NCBI RefSeq assembly: GCF_020889785.1
Contig: NZ_JACMYK010000004.1
Coordinates: 113,699 to 177,698 of the forward strand
Source of the DNA: Bradyrhizobium acaciae
GTDB lineage: Bacteria; Pseudomonadota; Alphaproteobacteria; Rhizobiales; Xanthobacteraceae
Reading direction: 5' to 3'
Length of the DNA stretch: 64,000 nt
Each line of letters opens with the position of its first letter. Within the stretch, counting starts at the first letter, position 1. Shown here one piece after another: positions 8,749-19,213 of the stretch. A program made the translations under genes and the position numbers. The notes under the pieces were generated by a model. It made no database searches. It was given only the letters and a program-made list of their open reading frames with translations, and was not told the DNA's origin.

Positions 8749-9744
8749 TTACGCTAGCGGCGAGACAGATCCTGCGAAGCCGCCGGCATCATTTGCTTGC
8801 TCCGGATTGCTAATGTTGAACGCCTCTTCACGCGCAGTTGCTACGCGAGCGGCCTCCTGCAGCAATATTTCTCGCAGCCAGATGCTTTCTGGGTCGCTGC
8901 TATTAAGGATTGGCCATTGGACTGACTCGGTGAAGGTGGGGAATGCCTGGGGAAGCGCGGCAATCCGAAGCGGCGCGGTTCTTTGAAAATGCTTTGCGAG
9001 CCTTAAGGGTATGGTCCCTATGCGGCCTGTGCCCGCTAGCAGGGGCGGGATCATGCTGAAGCTCTGCACCAAAATATCGATGCGCCGATTGATCCCGAGA
9101 TCGTGCAACAAGGAATCCTCGACGAAGGTCTTGCGTGTGCCTCCGAGCTTGACCGCAACGTGGCCCATCGACATATACCGATCAAATGTCAACCGCCTCA
9201 GTAGGTGACGATTCGTGTGGCAGCCCACGCAAACAAGGCTCTCCTCGAACAAGGCCGCTCTGGGGTGCGTACCGGACATGAATAGTTCCGGCAGGATGAC
9301 AAAATCGACCTCGCCGCGCCGAAGCAACTCATCGTGCTCATCGGTGAGGGTCACGAGCTCGAATCTGACGTTGGGTGCTTCTCTCGCGACACGCTCCACG
9401 ACGTGGCGGAAGAATACGACCGTCATAAAATCTGACAGGCAGATCCTGAACCGCCGGTTTGATCGGGCAGGGTCGAAGGCGTTCCGCGCGATAATCAAGT
9501 GCTGGATGTGCATCAGCGCCTCACGAACCGGAGCGGCGAGTCCCTCCGCGCGTGAGGTCAGGACAAGTTCTCGTCCTCTCATTACAAACAACTCATCGCC
9601 AAAATAGGAGCGCAGTCGGGCGACAGCTGCACTCATAGCGGGCTGGCTAAGGCTGATCTTGCGTGCCGCTGCAGTCAGGCTGCGCTCGGTCATTAGAGCA
9701 TCGAGAGCGACGAGAAGATTTAGATCCAATCCTTTGAAACGCAT
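8749..9744 (-). CDS. nodD2: NodD2, LysR-family nodulation regulator
   Basis: The product is 331 aa from ATG 9744 ([17 protein letters not shown]), the conserved NodD start; a longer frame to 9780 adds 12 unconserved residues. The N-terminal helix-turn-helix covers about residues 20-45 ([23 protein letters not shown]). The rest is the inducer-binding domain, including [26 protein letters not shown]. In B. japonicum NodD2 is a repressor acting in feedback control and needs NolA for expression. A 32-bp MerR-type element lies about 340 bp upstream, in line with that dependency. It is paralogous to nodD1 upstream. Confidence 0.95.
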   Translation of the reverse strand: MRFKGLDLNLLVALDALMTERSLTAAARKISLSQPAMSAAVARLRSYFGDELFVMRGRELVLTSRAEGLAAPVREALMHIQHLIIARNAFDPARSNRRFRICLSDFMTVVFFRHVVERVAREAPNVRFELVTLTDEHDELLRRGEVDFVILPELFMSGTHPRAALFEESLVCVGCHTNRHLLRRLTFDRYMSMGHVAVKLGGTRKTFVEDSLLHDLGINRRIDILVQSFSMIPPLLAGTGRIGTIPLRLAKHFQRTAPLRIAALPQAFPTFTESVQWPILNSSDPESIWLREILLQEAARVATAREEAFNISNPEQANDAGGFAGSVSPLA

Positions 9745-10085
9745 ATCTTCTTGTCCGGCGTAAACGTGCGTGCGTTGCATAAACGACCGGCCGCGGCCGC
9801 GCTTGGGGCGGTCTCACCGGCTCGTCCGAATCGGTTTCGTCCTTCTTGCGATCGCGAGAGGAAGTCGCGGAATCATCGCAACGATGGACAGTTCGGCCGT
9901 TGGCGGACATCAGAGACCGGAAACCGGTACAAGCCCGAAGCTATTAGGCTCGCCGCTCGGGCCAACCTGGTTAACAAGACCCGGTCGTTAACTATTGGCA
10001 CCAGTCGAAGTTGTTCCGCCAACGCCGTGAGTTCGGCTGTGCGCACGGTCGACCGCCGTTTAACGCAGCGCGAGCCAAGGCGCGC
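9745..10085 (-). other. Long nodD2 leader region
   Basis: If transcription starts at box 3 the nodD2 mRNA has a leader of about 335 nt. No convincing ORF was found in it; a 5' regulatory function is possible but unproven. Confidence 0.3.
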
Positions 10086-10117
10086 AGCCTACAACCTCAC
10101 GCAGCGTGGGATTCAAG
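10086..10117 (-). promoter_or_regulatory. Putative NolA box 3, nodD2 promoter region
   Basis: Minus strand: CTTGAAT, CCCACGCTGCGTGAGGTTG (19 bp), TAGGCT. It lies between nodD1 (stop at 10378) and nodD2 and points toward nodD2. The known NolA requirement for nodD2 expression in B. japonicum makes this the best functional support for the box. Confidence 0.65.
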
Positions 10118-10377
10118 CGAATAATTGAACGTGCCGGAAATTTGCGCACCAACAAGCGTTATGTACCAGCCTAATGCTCGACGTCCGTCGAGCATTATCG
10201 CGTGTATCCCAACCTCAACCGGAACATTTTGGTGCACGACCTGCCAAGCCACCTTAGCGAGTCGTAATCCATCGTTAGATGCTTGCAACATCGCGCATCG
10301 AGAAATAGAAAGCGTCGGCGGAGAATTAATGGCGTGCCGCCATACTCGAGACACGGCCCAATCGTCCGATGCTGAAC

Positions 10378-11322
10378 TTAACATCGCCTGCGTGTAGATG
10401 TCTCGAGATGGCCCGATGCGATGTTGGACGCCTCTTCCAACAATATTCGCCTCATCCAAACACTCGCTGGGTCGGTGTTGTGGAACGCAGGCCATTGCAA
10501 TGCTTCGGTGAATGTGGGCAGAGGCAAGGGTGGTGCGACAATCCGCACGGGCATCCGCTTTTCGAAATGCCTCGCGAGTCGCAAAGGCATCGTGCCGATA
10601 CGGCGGGTGTCCAATATTATGGGTGGGATAAGGCTAAAGCCTTGCACTACCACCTCGATCCGTCTCTTTAAACCGTGTTCAAGCAAAAACCATTCTTCCA
10701 GGTTGGGCCTGGGCGCCCGTCCGAATTTGGCCGTAACGTGACCCAGCGAAAGATAGTTTTCGTATGTCAGTTGGCGTGACAGCTGCTTGTTCGTGCGGCA
10801 TCCCACGCACACGAGAGTCTCGTCGAACAGCGTCGCCTTGGGGTGAGTGCTCGACATAAACAATTCCGGCAGAATGAGAAAGTCGACCTCGCCTCGGCGG
10901 AGCAACTCGTCTGGCTCATCCGAAAAGGGCAGCAATTCAAAGCGCACAGCCGGGGCTTCCTGTGCGATGCGGTCCATAATTCGTCGAAAAAAGACGATCG
11001 TCATGAAGTCGGAGAGAATGACCCTGAAGCGACGGTTGGACTGAGCAGGGTCGAACGAATCTCGTGAAATAATCGAAAGCTGAATGTGCAACAGGGCCTC
11101 GCGAACGGGACCCGCGAGCGCTTCCGCGCCCGGTGTCGGGACGAGCTCTCGACCGCGCATCGTGAAAAGTTCATCGCCGAAGTAGGTGCGCAGCCGCGCG
11201 ATTGCCGCGCTCATAGCGGGCTGGCTCAGGTTGATTGTACGCGCCGCGGCGGTGAGGTTGCGCTCGGTCATCAGAGCATCGAGCGCAACGAGCAGGTTAA
11301 GATCGAGGCCTTTGAAGCGCAT
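10378..11322 (-). CDS. nodD1: NodD1, LysR-family flavonoid-responsive activator
   Basis: 314 aa from ATG 11322 ([22 protein letters not shown]). The helix-turn-helix is at about residues 20-45 ([23 protein letters not shown]), with the effector domain following ([28 protein letters not shown]). NodD1 binds the nod box and, with isoflavones, activates the nod operon. It is transcribed away from nodK/Y-nodABC, with the nod box starting 10 bp beyond its ATG, the usual divergent layout. It is very similar to nodD2 over its whole length. Confidence 0.96.
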   Translation of the reverse strand: MRFKGLDLNLLVALDALMTERNLTAAARTINLSQPAMSAAIARLRTYFGDELFTMRGRELVPTPGAEALAGPVREALLHIQLSIISRDSFDPAQSNRRFRVILSDFMTIVFFRRIMDRIAQEAPAVRFELLPFSDEPDELLRRGEVDFLILPELFMSSTHPKATLFDETLVCVGCRTNKQLSRQLTYENYLSLGHVTAKFGRAPRPNLEEWFLLEHGLKRRIEVVVQGFSLIPPIILDTRRIGTMPLRLARHFEKRMPVRIVAPPLPLPTFTEALQWPAFHNTDPASVWMRRILLEEASNIASGHLETSTRRRC

Positions 11323-11331
11323 CTTTTAGTC

Positions 11332-11380
11332 TATCCATCGTGTGGATGCATTCTATCGAAACAATCGATTTTACCAAACT
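11332..11380 (+). promoter_or_regulatory. nod box
   Basis: The 49-bp element reads TATCCATCGTGTGGATGC, then ATTCTATCGAAACAATCGAT, then TTTACCAAACT. The ATCCA...TGGAT and ATC-GAT dyads and the terminal TTTTACCAA match the classical nod box bound by NodD. It lies in the nodD1/nod operon divergent region and should drive the nod operon on the plus strand. Confidence 0.93.
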
Positions 11381-11753
11381 GCGGGATGTTGGATAGCAAA
11401 CATCAGTTTGGAAAATAGTTGGAACACCATGATGGCTGTTGGTGGTGCGCGGGCTCTGGACAACCCCTTGAACGTGAGCGGCCGCTATGGGTTTCTTGGG
11501 CAGCTGTGATACGCGCAGGCGTACGAGTGGCGTCGGTCTTGACCAGCGCAACTCGCTTATCGAAGCGCTCAGTAAACCTTCGTATGTGTATCCCAACCCT
11601 TTCCATATCGGCGGTTTACCCGCGTACACTTGAGGGCCCGATCAGCGTCGCCCTAGTGTCGTGATACAGAGGCAGGCGCAGAGCGCGAATGCCAAATAGA
11701 TCTGGCGACAGTCCGTTGGCTCGACTGTCAATCGCATTCGGGGCGTGTTGAAG
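11381..11753 (+). other. Leader between nod box and nodK/nodY
   Basis: About 370 nt separate the nod box from the first candidate gene. No conserved ORF is evident; a long untranslated leader is likely. Confidence 0.4.
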
Positions 11754-12089
11754 ATGCATGAGAACCAAGTTGATCTAGTGTCGTTGAGACGATCTCTCAA
11801 CGAGATGCTCCGCATCGATGGTCCGGTCACTAGCGGCAAATCGCCGATGGCCGCTATAGACGAGGCAGAAGGGCTCCATGGTGCAGATAACATCTGCACG
11901 ATCGAATCGCCCCGTCGGTACGCCTTCGGCACAGCATTCGGTCGAAACGACAAGCCTCAACGGAGCGATCAACTGATCGCTCATAAAAGCGTCACACCAA
12001 GCGATCTGCTCCATTGCCGGGCGCGCAAAGGCAAACCGGCGTCCAACGAAATGCAACGGCGAATTTCTCGATCGGTCTGCGTCCGGTGA
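11754..12089 (+). CDS. NodK/NodY-like protein, first gene of the nod operon
   Basis: A 111-aa frame (MHENQVDLVSLRRSLNEML...) lies between the nod box and nodA. Bradyrhizobium nod operons carry nodY or nodK, a poorly conserved gene of unknown function, at exactly this place. No signal peptide or membrane segment is seen. The start is uncertain: GTG 11745 in the same frame is possible and neither has a strong ribosome binding site. The call rests mainly on position. Confidence 0.6.
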   Translation: MHENQVDLVSLRRSLNEMLRIDGPVTSGKSPMAAIDEAEGLHGADNICTIESPRRYAFGTAFGRNDKPQRSDQLIAHKSVTPSDLLHCRARKGKPASNEMQRRISRSVCVR

Positions 12090-12145
12090 GTGAGTTTGCG
12101 TGACTGAGCCCCGCTTTTGAAAAGACTCGCGTAGGAAAGCCTGCA

Positions 12146-12778
12146 ATGGACATGGTCGCATCTCGCACTGCGGAAGCTCCTTCTGCGCGCGCTCAAGTTC
12201 ATTGGAGCGTTCGCTGGGAAAACGACCTGCGGCTTGCTGAGCATGCCGAGCTCGCCGAATTTTTTCGGAAGAGTTACGGGCCGACCGGTGCTTTTAATGC
12301 GCAGCCATTTGAAGGCAACAGAAGTTGGGCCGGCGCTAGGCCTGAGGTCCGCGTGATTGGTCGCGACGCCCATGGCGTAGCTGCTCACGTCGGACTACTG
12401 CGCCGCTTCATCAAGATTGGTGCAATCGATCTGCTCGTGGCCGAACTTGGGCTGTATGCCGTGCGGCCGGATCTCGAGGGTCTTGGAATCAGCCACGCGA
12501 TGCGGGTGATGTATCCTATGCTGCACGAACTTGGAGTCCCGTTCGGCTTCGGGACGGTCCGGCCCGCGCTTGAGAAGCATCTTACCCGACTGGTGCAAAG
12601 ACAGGGCCTCGCGACCCTCATGTCAGGCCTTCGCGTCCGCTCTACGCATCCGGATGTCTATCCCAATTTGTCGCCGATCCGCATCGAAGAGGTGATCGTG
12701 GTGGTGTTCCCGGTTCAAAGCGCGATCAGCGAGTGGCCCGCCGGCGCGATGATCGATCGGAACGGGCCCGAGCTGTGA
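12146..12778 (+). CDS. nodA: NodA, N-acyltransferase of Nod factor synthesis
   Basis: 210 aa. It contains [17 protein letters not shown] near residue 25, [29 protein letters not shown] near 45-72, HVGLLRRFI near 85 and [20 protein letters not shown] near 100, all hallmarks of NodA. The enzyme transfers a fatty acyl chain to the free amino group of the de-N-acetylated chitin oligosaccharide in the cytoplasm. The stop codon overlaps the GTG start of nodB, implying coupled translation. It lies about 770 bp downstream of the nod box. Confidence 0.97.
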   Translation: MDMVASRTAEAPSARAQVHWSVRWENDLRLAEHAELAEFFRKSYGPTGAFNAQPFEGNRSWAGARPEVRVIGRDAHGVAAHVGLLRRFIKIGAIDLLVAELGLYAVRPDLEGLGISHAMRVMYPMLHELGVPFGFGTVRPALEKHLTRLVQRQGLATLMSGLRVRSTHPDVYPNLSPIRIEEVIVVVFPVQSAISEWPAGAMIDRNGPEL

Positions 12779-13434
12779 AAGACCTTATCCCCGTGTCCGC
12801 CGTTCCTTGCGACTACGCTGATGTGAGCGGAAGCTTCCCTGTCTATTTGACCTTTGACGATGGGCCAAATCCATTTTGCACGCCAGAGGTTCTCGATGTG
12901 TTGACGCACCATCGGGTGCCAGCGACGTTCTTTGTGATCGGTACCTACGCAGCCGAGCAACCCGAGCTCATTCGACGGATGATCGCACAAGGCCATGAGG
13001 TGGCGAACCACACGATGACGCATCCGGATCTGTCCAGATGCGGGCCCGTTGAGGTGCGCGGTGAGGTGCTAATGGCCAGCGAAGCGATTCGTTCGGCGTG
13101 TCCGCAGGCTGCGCCCAGGCACATGCGGGCCCCCTACGGTAAATGGACCGAAGAGGTGCTCGCTACAACGGCACAGGCGGGTCTTACGGCTGTGCACTGG
13201 TCGGTCGATCCGAGAGATTGGTCCCAGCCCGGGGTGGAGAGAATTGTGACTTCGGTACTCGGAGCCGTTCGACCGGGTTCGATTGTTCTCCTGCACGATG
13301 GATATCCTCCTGATGAGGACGGACCGTGCGTTGGTGCAACTCGGCGAGACCAGACGGTTAGAGCGCTCTCTTACCTAGTTCCAGCACTACAACGCCGCGG
13401 CTTCGTGATCCGCCCGCTCCCTCAGCTTCACTGA
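12775..13434 (+). CDS. nodB: NodB, chitooligosaccharide deacetylase
   Basis: 219 aa from GTG 12775, which overlaps the nodA stop; this gives the standard NodB length. A polysaccharide-deacetylase (CE4) fold is shown by YLTFDDGP at residues 24-31, NHTMTHPDL (HxxxH metal site) near 80, RAPYGKW near 120, the VDPRDW block near 145 and LLHDGY near 173. NodB removes the N-acetyl group from the non-reducing end of the chitin oligomer made by NodC, before NodA acylation. It is part of the nodABC core. Confidence 0.97.
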   Translation: MKDLIPVSAVPCDYADVSGSFPVYLTFDDGPNPFCTPEVLDVLTHHRVPATFFVIGTYAAEQPELIRRMIAQGHEVANHTMTHPDLSRCGPVEVRGEVLMASEAIRSACPQAAPRHMRAPYGKWTEEVLATTAQAGLTAVHWSVDPRDWSQPGVERIVTSVLGAVRPGSIVLLHDGYPPDEDGPCVGATRRDQTVRALSYLVPALQRRGFVIRPLPQLH

Positions 13435-13451
13435 ACAACAACTGGCACCCT

Positions 13452-14825
13452 ATGGACCTGCTCGCTACAACCAGCGCCGCCGCGGTTTCGTCTTACGCGC
13501 TGCTCTCGACCATCTACAAAAGCACGCAGGCGCTGTATGCGCGGCGGGGGAATGCCCCATCGCCGCGGAACGATCTGGGACAATCCGCGCCGGTTCTGCC
13601 AAGTGTGGATATTATCGTGCCTTGCTTCAACGAGAAACCGGACACGCTCGCGCAGTGTTTGGAGTCGCTCGCCAGACAAGACTACGAAGGAAAGCTGCGG
13701 ATCTATTTGGTCGACGATGGCTCGGCAAATCGCGACGTTGTAGGGCCTGTACATAAGATCTATGCCAACGATGCGCGCTTCAGCATCATCTTGCTCGCCA
13801 GGAATGTTGGCAAGCGCAAGGCGCAGATCGCCGCAATACGCGGCTCGTCCGGTGACTTGGTGCTTAACGTCGATTCCGATACGATACTGGCCGCTGACGT
13901 GGTGACCAAACTTGCGGCGAAGATGCGGGATCCCGACATTGGTGCCGCGATGGGCCAGCTGGTAGCGAGCAATCGTAACGATACATGGCTGACCAGTCTG
14001 ATCGATATGGAATACTGGCTGGCGTGCAACGAAGAGCGCGCGGCGCAAGCTCGGTTCGGTGCGGTCATGTGCTGCTGCGGTCCATGTGCGATGTATCGTC
14101 GCTCTGCACTTGCCCTGCTGCTTGATCAATACGAAACGCAATTCTTTCGCGGCAAGCCGAGTGATTTTGGCGAAGATCGCCATTTGACGATTCTCATGCT
14201 CAAGGCGGGATTCCGAACCGAGTATGTTCCGGACGCGATTGCGGCAACGCTTGTCCCTGACACTCTCGGGCCATACCTGCGTCAGCAACTGCGCTGGGCG
14301 CGCAGCACCTTTCGCGATACGTTTCTCGCATTGCGTCTGCTGCCGGAGCTCGATGGCTACCTCACACTGGACGTTGTCGGGCAGAATCTTGGCCCACTGC
14401 TACTCGCCCTTTCAGCACTGGCTGCGCTTGCCGAACTTGCAGTCGACGGATCTGTACCCTGGTGGACAGGCTTGACAATTGCGGCGATGACGATGGTTCG
14501 GTGCAGTGTAGCTGCACTTCGGGCGGGGGAATTGCGATTTCTCGGATTCTCGCTCCACACACCGATAAACATCTTTCTTTTACTACCACTCAAAGCGTAT
14601 GCCCTTTGTACATTGAGCAACAGCGATTGGCTGTCGCGCACGATCGTCAATGAGCCAACTGAAGGAAATGAGCAGATCATGCCGGTGCCGAACAGTGCAG
14701 CGGGTCTTGCGGCTACAGAGGAGGCGTCTGGCACAACTCCGAAGGCAGCGGTTCCTCACCGTCTATCGCGCTTGGCGGCGCCGGAGAGCATTTGCGGTCG
14801 GAAACGATCGAGCGCGTATAAGTAG
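13452..14825 (+). CDS. nodC: NodC, N-acetylglucosaminyltransferase
   Basis: 457 aa. It is a GT2 family chitin-synthase-like enzyme with VDDGS at about 86-90, DSD at 141-143, EDRH at about 241-244 and QQLRW at 278-282, the full catalytic set. There is an N-terminal hydrophobic segment and a C-terminal membrane region (about 305-410). It builds the chitin oligomer backbone at the inner membrane. The length is somewhat below the 480-490 aa of some Bradyrhizobium homologues because of a different C-terminal tail. Seventeen bp separate it from nodB. Confidence 0.97.
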   Translation: MDLLATTSAAAVSSYALLSTIYKSTQALYARRGNAPSPRNDLGQSAPVLPSVDIIVPCFNEKPDTLAQCLESLARQDYEGKLRIYLVDDGSANRDVVGPVHKIYANDARFSIILLARNVGKRKAQIAAIRGSSGDLVLNVDSDTILAADVVTKLAAKMRDPDIGAAMGQLVASNRNDTWLTSLIDMEYWLACNEERAAQARFGAVMCCCGPCAMYRRSALALLLDQYETQFFRGKPSDFGEDRHLTILMLKAGFRTEYVPDAIAATLVPDTLGPYLRQQLRWARSTFRDTFLALRLLPELDGYLTLDVVGQNLGPLLLALSALAALAELAVDGSVPWWTGLTIAAMTMVRCSVAALRAGELRFLGFSLHTPINIFLLLPLKAYALCTLSNSDWLSRTIVNEPTEGNEQIMPVPNSAAGLAATEEASGTTPKAAVPHRLSRLAAPESICGRKRSSAYK

Positions 14826-14837
14826 GTCTATCGGCGT

Positions 14838-15440
14838 ATGACTGTGTACAAGAACCATCAACTACTGGAACGCGAGCTCGCTGTGGATGATCCATGGCAT
14901 CTCGACAGCAGTGCGTTCGAGCAGGAACGGTACGGGCAGATGCTCCGGATGTCGTCTTGCAATGGGGCTATCGAGCATGCCCTCGAAGTCGGATGCGCAG
15001 CCGGGGCATTCACTGAAATACTTGCACCGCGTTGCCGCCGGCTAACAGTGGTCGATGTCATGCCGCAGGCGATCGAACGAGCGCGCCTACGGACCGGACA
15101 TCGGCCACATGTAAATTGGATAACCTGCGATATTCAGCAATTTTCGACCACAGAGAAGTTCGATCTGATCGTCGTCGCCGAGGTTCTCTACTATCTCAAT
15201 GACGTTTCCGAGATGCACGCGGCGGTCCGCAATCTGGTGAGCATGCTCGCCCCAGACGGCGTTCTGGTGTTCGGGTCCGCGCGGGATGCCATCTGTCGAC
15301 ACTGGGGTCATGCCGCTGGTGCCGAGACGGTGATCTCTCTCTTCAAGGAGAGCTTGTTGGAGGTGGAGCGTCTGCACTGCCAAACAGCGTCGGTCAACGA
15401 AGACTGCTTGCTCGTCCTGTTCCGGAAGTCGGGGCAGTAG
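14838..15440 (+). CDS. nodS: NodS, S-adenosylmethionine N-methyltransferase
   Basis: 200 aa. The SAM-binding motif EVGCAAGAF is at about residues 50-58, followed by LTVVDVMPQAIERAR and FDLIVVAEVLYYL. NodS methylates the deacetylated amino group of the non-reducing end glucosamine. The gene starts 12 bp after the nodC stop and precedes nodU, the usual Bradyrhizobium order. Confidence 0.95.
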   Translation: MTVYKNHQLLERELAVDDPWHLDSSAFEQERYGQMLRMSSCNGAIEHALEVGCAAGAFTEILAPRCRRLTVVDVMPQAIERARLRTGHRPHVNWITCDIQQFSTTEKFDLIVVAEVLYYLNDVSEMHAAVRNLVSMLAPDGVLVFGSARDAICRHWGHAAGAETVISLFKESLLEVERLHCQTASVNEDCLLVLFRKSGQ

Positions 15441-15480
15441 TTAAAACGCTCTATCGTCGGTCATTAGATCAGGGGGTCGT

Positions 15481-17190
15481 ATGCGCATCTGCGGCATCAA
15501 ATTAACACATGACGGCGGAATTGCTCTCGTCGAGGATGGGCGGCTCGTATTTTGCACCGAGCAGGAAAAGCGCGGCAACAACCCGCGCTATCAATCCATC
15601 GACAACCTCGATGAAGTCGTGCGTGCATTGGTGGAGCATGGTCTTGATCCGCGAGACATTGATCAGTTCGTTATCGATGGCTGGGATGGAGAGATCGAGT
15701 CGCGGTTCCAGGTCTTAAGTGGGGCGGTGCCGATCACGCTGAAAGGGGGACCATATGTCGAGCGTCATGCTGAAGGCCTTCTTGATTCCGTCGAAGGGTT
15801 TGGCCTGATCCTAGGCGACAAGGTCTTTCCGTATAATAGTTACCCGCACGTCACGGGCCACGTCGCGTCAGCCTATAGCACCAGCCCCTTTGCCAGTACG
15901 AGAAAGCCCGCGTTCTGTCTGGTATGGGACGGATCCATCTTTCCCCGCCTTTACTATGTCGAACCTCGCGGCGCGCGGCTCATGGGATCCCTGTTTCCCA
16001 TGATTGGTCAGGCCTATGCTGCCGCCGGCCTTCATTTCGGGCCTTACAGGCAGCCGAGCCGCACCAGTTGGGATTTGGGTATCGCCGGCAAGCTGATGGC
16101 CTACATCGCGCTTGGCTCTGTCGACGAAGGCGTTATCGCAGTTTTTCAAGAACTCTACGAGAAGCGCTTTGCCGCGGACACGGAGCAGGCTCGTCGCTAC
16201 CGCGCAGACATCCACAATCCAGAAGCATTACTTGCGGCCACGCACGATTTTTTCGAGGCAAGCGCAGTGCGCCTTACGGGCAAACGCGCGGAGGATATCC
16301 TTGCCTCGTTTCATATGTTCTTGGAACGTCTTCTGGTTCGGGAAATCGCGATGGCTCTGTTGCAGCACTCCTCTCTTCCCGGCGCGCGAAATCTATGTGT
16401 GGCAGGTGGGTGCGGTCTCAACATCAAGTGGAATAGTGCGCTTCGCGCGACGGGCCTGTTCGACGAGGTGTGGGTACCGCCTTTCCCGAATGACAGCGGC
16501 TCGGCAATAGGTGCTGCTTGCGCGGCGATGGCGGCGCGAAATGGGTTTGGACCGTTGGAATGGTCTGTTTACAGCGGTCCGGCTCTGCAGGCGACCGAGG
16601 AGTTGCCGGAATGGGAGTCCGAGCCGTGCAGTCTGCGCGAGCTTGCCGCCATTCTCGCCGACAACAAGCCGGTAGTGTTCCTGTCCGGGCGCGCCGAGCT
16701 GGGTCCGCGGGCGTTGGGCGGCAGAAGTATTCTGGCGGCTCCGACGTCACCAGCCATGAAGGATCATCTCAATGACATTAAGTGTCGTGAGCATTTCCGA
16801 CCGGTGGCGCCGATCTGCTTGGAGGATCGCGCGCCAGAGATATTCAACCCAGGTACGCCGGATCCGTACATGCTGTTCGATCATCAAACCAGGGCGGAAT
16901 GGCGCGACAAGATCCCTGCTGTCATTCATCTGGACGGTTCAGCGCGACTGCAGACAATCTCGCGCAGCTCTCCACACAAAGTCGCTGAGCTTCTCATCGA
17001 ATTCGAGCGCCTTACGGGGCTTCCGTTGCTCTGCAATACGAGCGCGAACCTGAACGGGCGTGGATTCTTTCCGGACGCCGCGGCGGCCTGTCAATGGGGG
17101 CGCGTTGAGCATGTGTGGTGTGATGGCCAGCTCTGGACCAAGCCGGTCGTAAGGAAGCAACCGCCGGCTAAACGGCTCCAGTCGGCCTAA
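15481..17190 (+). CDS. nodU: NodU, Nod-factor carbamoyltransferase
   Basis: 569 aa, standard length. It starts [20 protein letters not shown]. The N-terminal half is the kinase-like carbamoyl-AMP domain ([13 protein letters not shown] near 125); the C-terminal YrdC-related part includes [18 protein letters not shown] near residue 400 and [17 protein letters not shown] near 440. NodU adds a carbamoyl group to C6 of the non-reducing terminal sugar. It is related in sequence to NolO downstream. Confidence 0.96.
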   Translation: MRICGIKLTHDGGIALVEDGRLVFCTEQEKRGNNPRYQSIDNLDEVVRALVEHGLDPRDIDQFVIDGWDGEIESRFQVLSGAVPITLKGGPYVERHAEGLLDSVEGFGLILGDKVFPYNSYPHVTGHVASAYSTSPFASTRKPAFCLVWDGSIFPRLYYVEPRGARLMGSLFPMIGQAYAAAGLHFGPYRQPSRTSWDLGIAGKLMAYIALGSVDEGVIAVFQELYEKRFAADTEQARRYRADIHNPEALLAATHDFFEASAVRLTGKRAEDILASFHMFLERLLVREIAMALLQHSSLPGARNLCVAGGCGLNIKWNSALRATGLFDEVWVPPFPNDSGSAIGAACAAMAARNGFGPLEWSVYSGPALQATEELPEWESEPCSLRELAAILADNKPVVFLSGRAELGPRALGGRSILAAPTSPAMKDHLNDIKCREHFRPVAPICLEDRAPEIFNPGTPDPYMLFDHQTRAEWRDKIPAVIHLDGSARLQTISRSSPHKVAELLIEFERLTGLPLLCNTSANLNGRGFFPDAAAACQWGRVEHVWCDGQLWTKPVVRKQPPAKRLQSA

Positions 17191-17191
17191 G

Positions 17192-18109
17192 ATGAGCATG
17201 TCCACCGTAGCAATCGACCTTGCCGGCGTCAGAAAGTCATTTGGCGGCAGAGTTATCGTCGATGAACTGTCGTTCTCGGTTGCCCGCGGAGAGTGCTTTG
17301 GTCTACTCGGGCCAAATGGAGCCGGCAAGAGCACGATCGCCCGCATGCTCCTCGGCATGATCTCGCCGGACGCAGGCAAGATAATGGTACTCAATGAACC
17401 TGTGCCGGCGCGCGCGCGTGTCGCACGCATGCGGGTCGGCGTCGTACCACAATTCGACAACCTTGAGCTTGAGTTTACCGTACGCGAGAATCTGCTGGTG
17501 TTTGGTCGCTATTTCGGCATGAGCGCCCGCAAGATCGAAGCCGTCGTACCATCGCTGCTCGAGTTCGCGCGGCTCGAAACCAAGGCGGACGCACGGGTGT
17601 CAGAACTGTCGGGTGGCATGAAGCGGCGAGTGACCTTGGCACGCGCGCTAATAAATGACCCGCATCTGCTCGTAATGGACGAGCCGACGACTGGTCTGGA
17701 TCCGCACGCACGGCACCTGATCTGGGAGCGCCTGCGAGTTCTGCTGGCGCGTGGCAAGACAATCCTCTTGACCACTCACTTTATGGAAGAGGCCGAACGC
17801 CTGTGCGATCGGCTGTGTGTCCTCGAGGGCGGACGCAAGATCGCCGAAGGCAAGCCAGATGTGCTAATCGACGAGCATATCGGCTGCAACGTGGTCGAAA
17901 TCTATGGAGGTGATCCACGTCAGCTCCGTGAGCTGATCAGGCCCCATGCGCGGCACATCGAAGTGAGTGGAGAGACGCTCTTCTGCTATGCGCCATATCC
18001 GGAGCAGCTCCGCGTGCTACTGCGGGGGCGAGCGGGACTTCGTGTTCTGCAGCGTCCCCCAAATCTCGAAGACGTGTTTTTGCGGCTGACCGGACGCGAG
18101 ATGGAGTGA
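17192..18109 (+). CDS. nodI: NodI, ABC transporter ATPase for Nod factor export
   Basis: 305 aa. Walker A is GPNGAGKST at 40-48, the ABC signature LSGGMKRR at 139-146 and Walker B LLVMDEP at 159-165. With NodJ it forms the inner-membrane exporter of lipochitin oligosaccharides. It starts right after the nodU stop and its stop is 3 bp before nodJ. Confidence 0.97.
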   Translation: MSMSTVAIDLAGVRKSFGGRVIVDELSFSVARGECFGLLGPNGAGKSTIARMLLGMISPDAGKIMVLNEPVPARARVARMRVGVVPQFDNLELEFTVRENLLVFGRYFGMSARKIEAVVPSLLEFARLETKADARVSELSGGMKRRVTLARALINDPHLLVMDEPTTGLDPHARHLIWERLRVLLARGKTILLTTHFMEEAERLCDRLCVLEGGRKIAEGKPDVLIDEHIGCNVVEIYGGDPRQLRELIRPHARHIEVSGETLFCYAPYPEQLRVLLRGRAGLRVLQRPPNLEDVFLRLTGREME

Positions 18110-18112
18110 GTT

Positions 18113-18901
18113 ATGGGTGAAAGTTATGCGGCGGTGATGCCCACAAACGCGTACAACTGGATCGCGGTATGGCGTCGGAACTTCCTAGCATGGAAGAAAG
18201 TTGCGATGGCATCGATTCTCGGCAACCTCGCAGACCCCTTGACCAATCTGTTTGGCCTCGGTTTTGGCCTTGGGCTGATCGTGGGGCGCGTTGAGGGGAC
18301 GTCGTACATCGCGTTCCTTGCGGCAGGCATGGTCGCGACCAGTGCCATGACGTCCGCGACCTTTGAAACTATGTATGCGGCCTTCGCACGCATGGACGCC
18401 AAGCGTACCTGGGAAGCAATCCTCTCCACTGGGCTCACGCTTGGCGATATCGTTTTGGGTGAACTGGTGTGGGCGGCCACTAAGTCCGTTCTGGCCGGAA
18501 CAGCGATCGGGATCGTCGCTGTCGCGCTGGGGTATGCATCCTGGCTATCCATTCTGTATGCGATGCCAACAATCGCCCTTACTGGCCTTGTCTTCGCCAG
18601 CATGGCCATGGTCGTCATATCTCTTGCGCCAAGTTACGACTACTTCGTATTTTACCAGACACTTGTCCTCAGTCCTATGGTGTTTTTGTGTGGCGTGGTC
18701 TTTCCGACGAGCCAACTGCCCGGCTCATTTCAGCATTTCGTCGGCTTGTTGCCTCTCGCACATTCGGTTGACCTTATTCGCCCAGCGATGCTTGAACGCG
18801 GTGTCGACAGTGTTGCCCTGCATGTCGCCGCGCTCTGCGTTTACACGGTCGTGCCCTTTTTTGCGTCGATAGCAGTATTTCGGCGCCGTCTGCTGCGTTG
18901 A
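18113..18901 (+). CDS. nodJ: NodJ, ABC transporter permease for Nod factor export
   Basis: 262 aa with six predicted hydrophobic segments and the NodJ/ABC-2 blocks [15 protein letters not shown] near the N-terminus, [18 protein letters not shown] near 43-60 and [12 protein letters not shown] near 215. It is the membrane partner of NodI. Confidence 0.97.
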   Translation: MGESYAAVMPTNAYNWIAVWRRNFLAWKKVAMASILGNLADPLTNLFGLGFGLGLIVGRVEGTSYIAFLAAGMVATSAMTSATFETMYAAFARMDAKRTWEAILSTGLTLGDIVLGELVWAATKSVLAGTAIGIVAVALGYASWLSILYAMPTIALTGLVFASMAMVVISLAPSYDYFVFYQTLVLSPMVFLCGVVFPTSQLPGSFQHFVGLLPLAHSVDLIRPAMLERGVDSVALHVAALCVYTVVPFFASIAVFRRRLLR

Positions 18902-19197
18902 CGTGAGTTCCGCAGAATGGAGAAAGTCACAGTCACGATGCGTCGTGCGGTAGCTCGGGATGACCTGGTCTGTCGCAGCGGCCACTGCGATGGACTGGAG
19001 AGGTCGCGATCGAGCAACGTCTCCGGCCGTCTGTTCGGTCGATCGGCGCGGACGGCGGCACCGCTACGTTCTCAGCGTCTGTCGCGAGGCGCCGAGACGG
19101 AATTGCGAAGCTGTATTGTGTTGTCTGGCCCGCGTACCCGACGGAGCGTGACCGCACAGATTGGATAGGTGGAACGCAGTTGTCGTTCCCGCCATGA
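18902..19197 (+). pseudogene. Coding-like remnant between nodJ and nolO (position of nolM/nolN)
   Basis: A frame from about 18960 to TGA 19195-19197 encodes a plausible protein segment (IGADGGTATFSASVARR, AKLYCVVWPAYPTERDRTDW) but has no ATG, GTG or TTG start. A second frame starting at ATG 18917 (MEKVTVTMRRAVARDD) could supply the N-terminus if joined by a frameshift. In B. japonicum the poorly defined nolM and nolN are placed here. I read it as a broken or misread gene and do not recognise its family. Confidence 0.4.
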
Positions 19198-19213
19198 TCA
19201 AATGGAGAGCTGG

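Noticed and set aside
13428..14288. 286-codon minus-strand frame opposite nodC
   Set aside because: Antisense shadow of nodC created by high GC at third positions.
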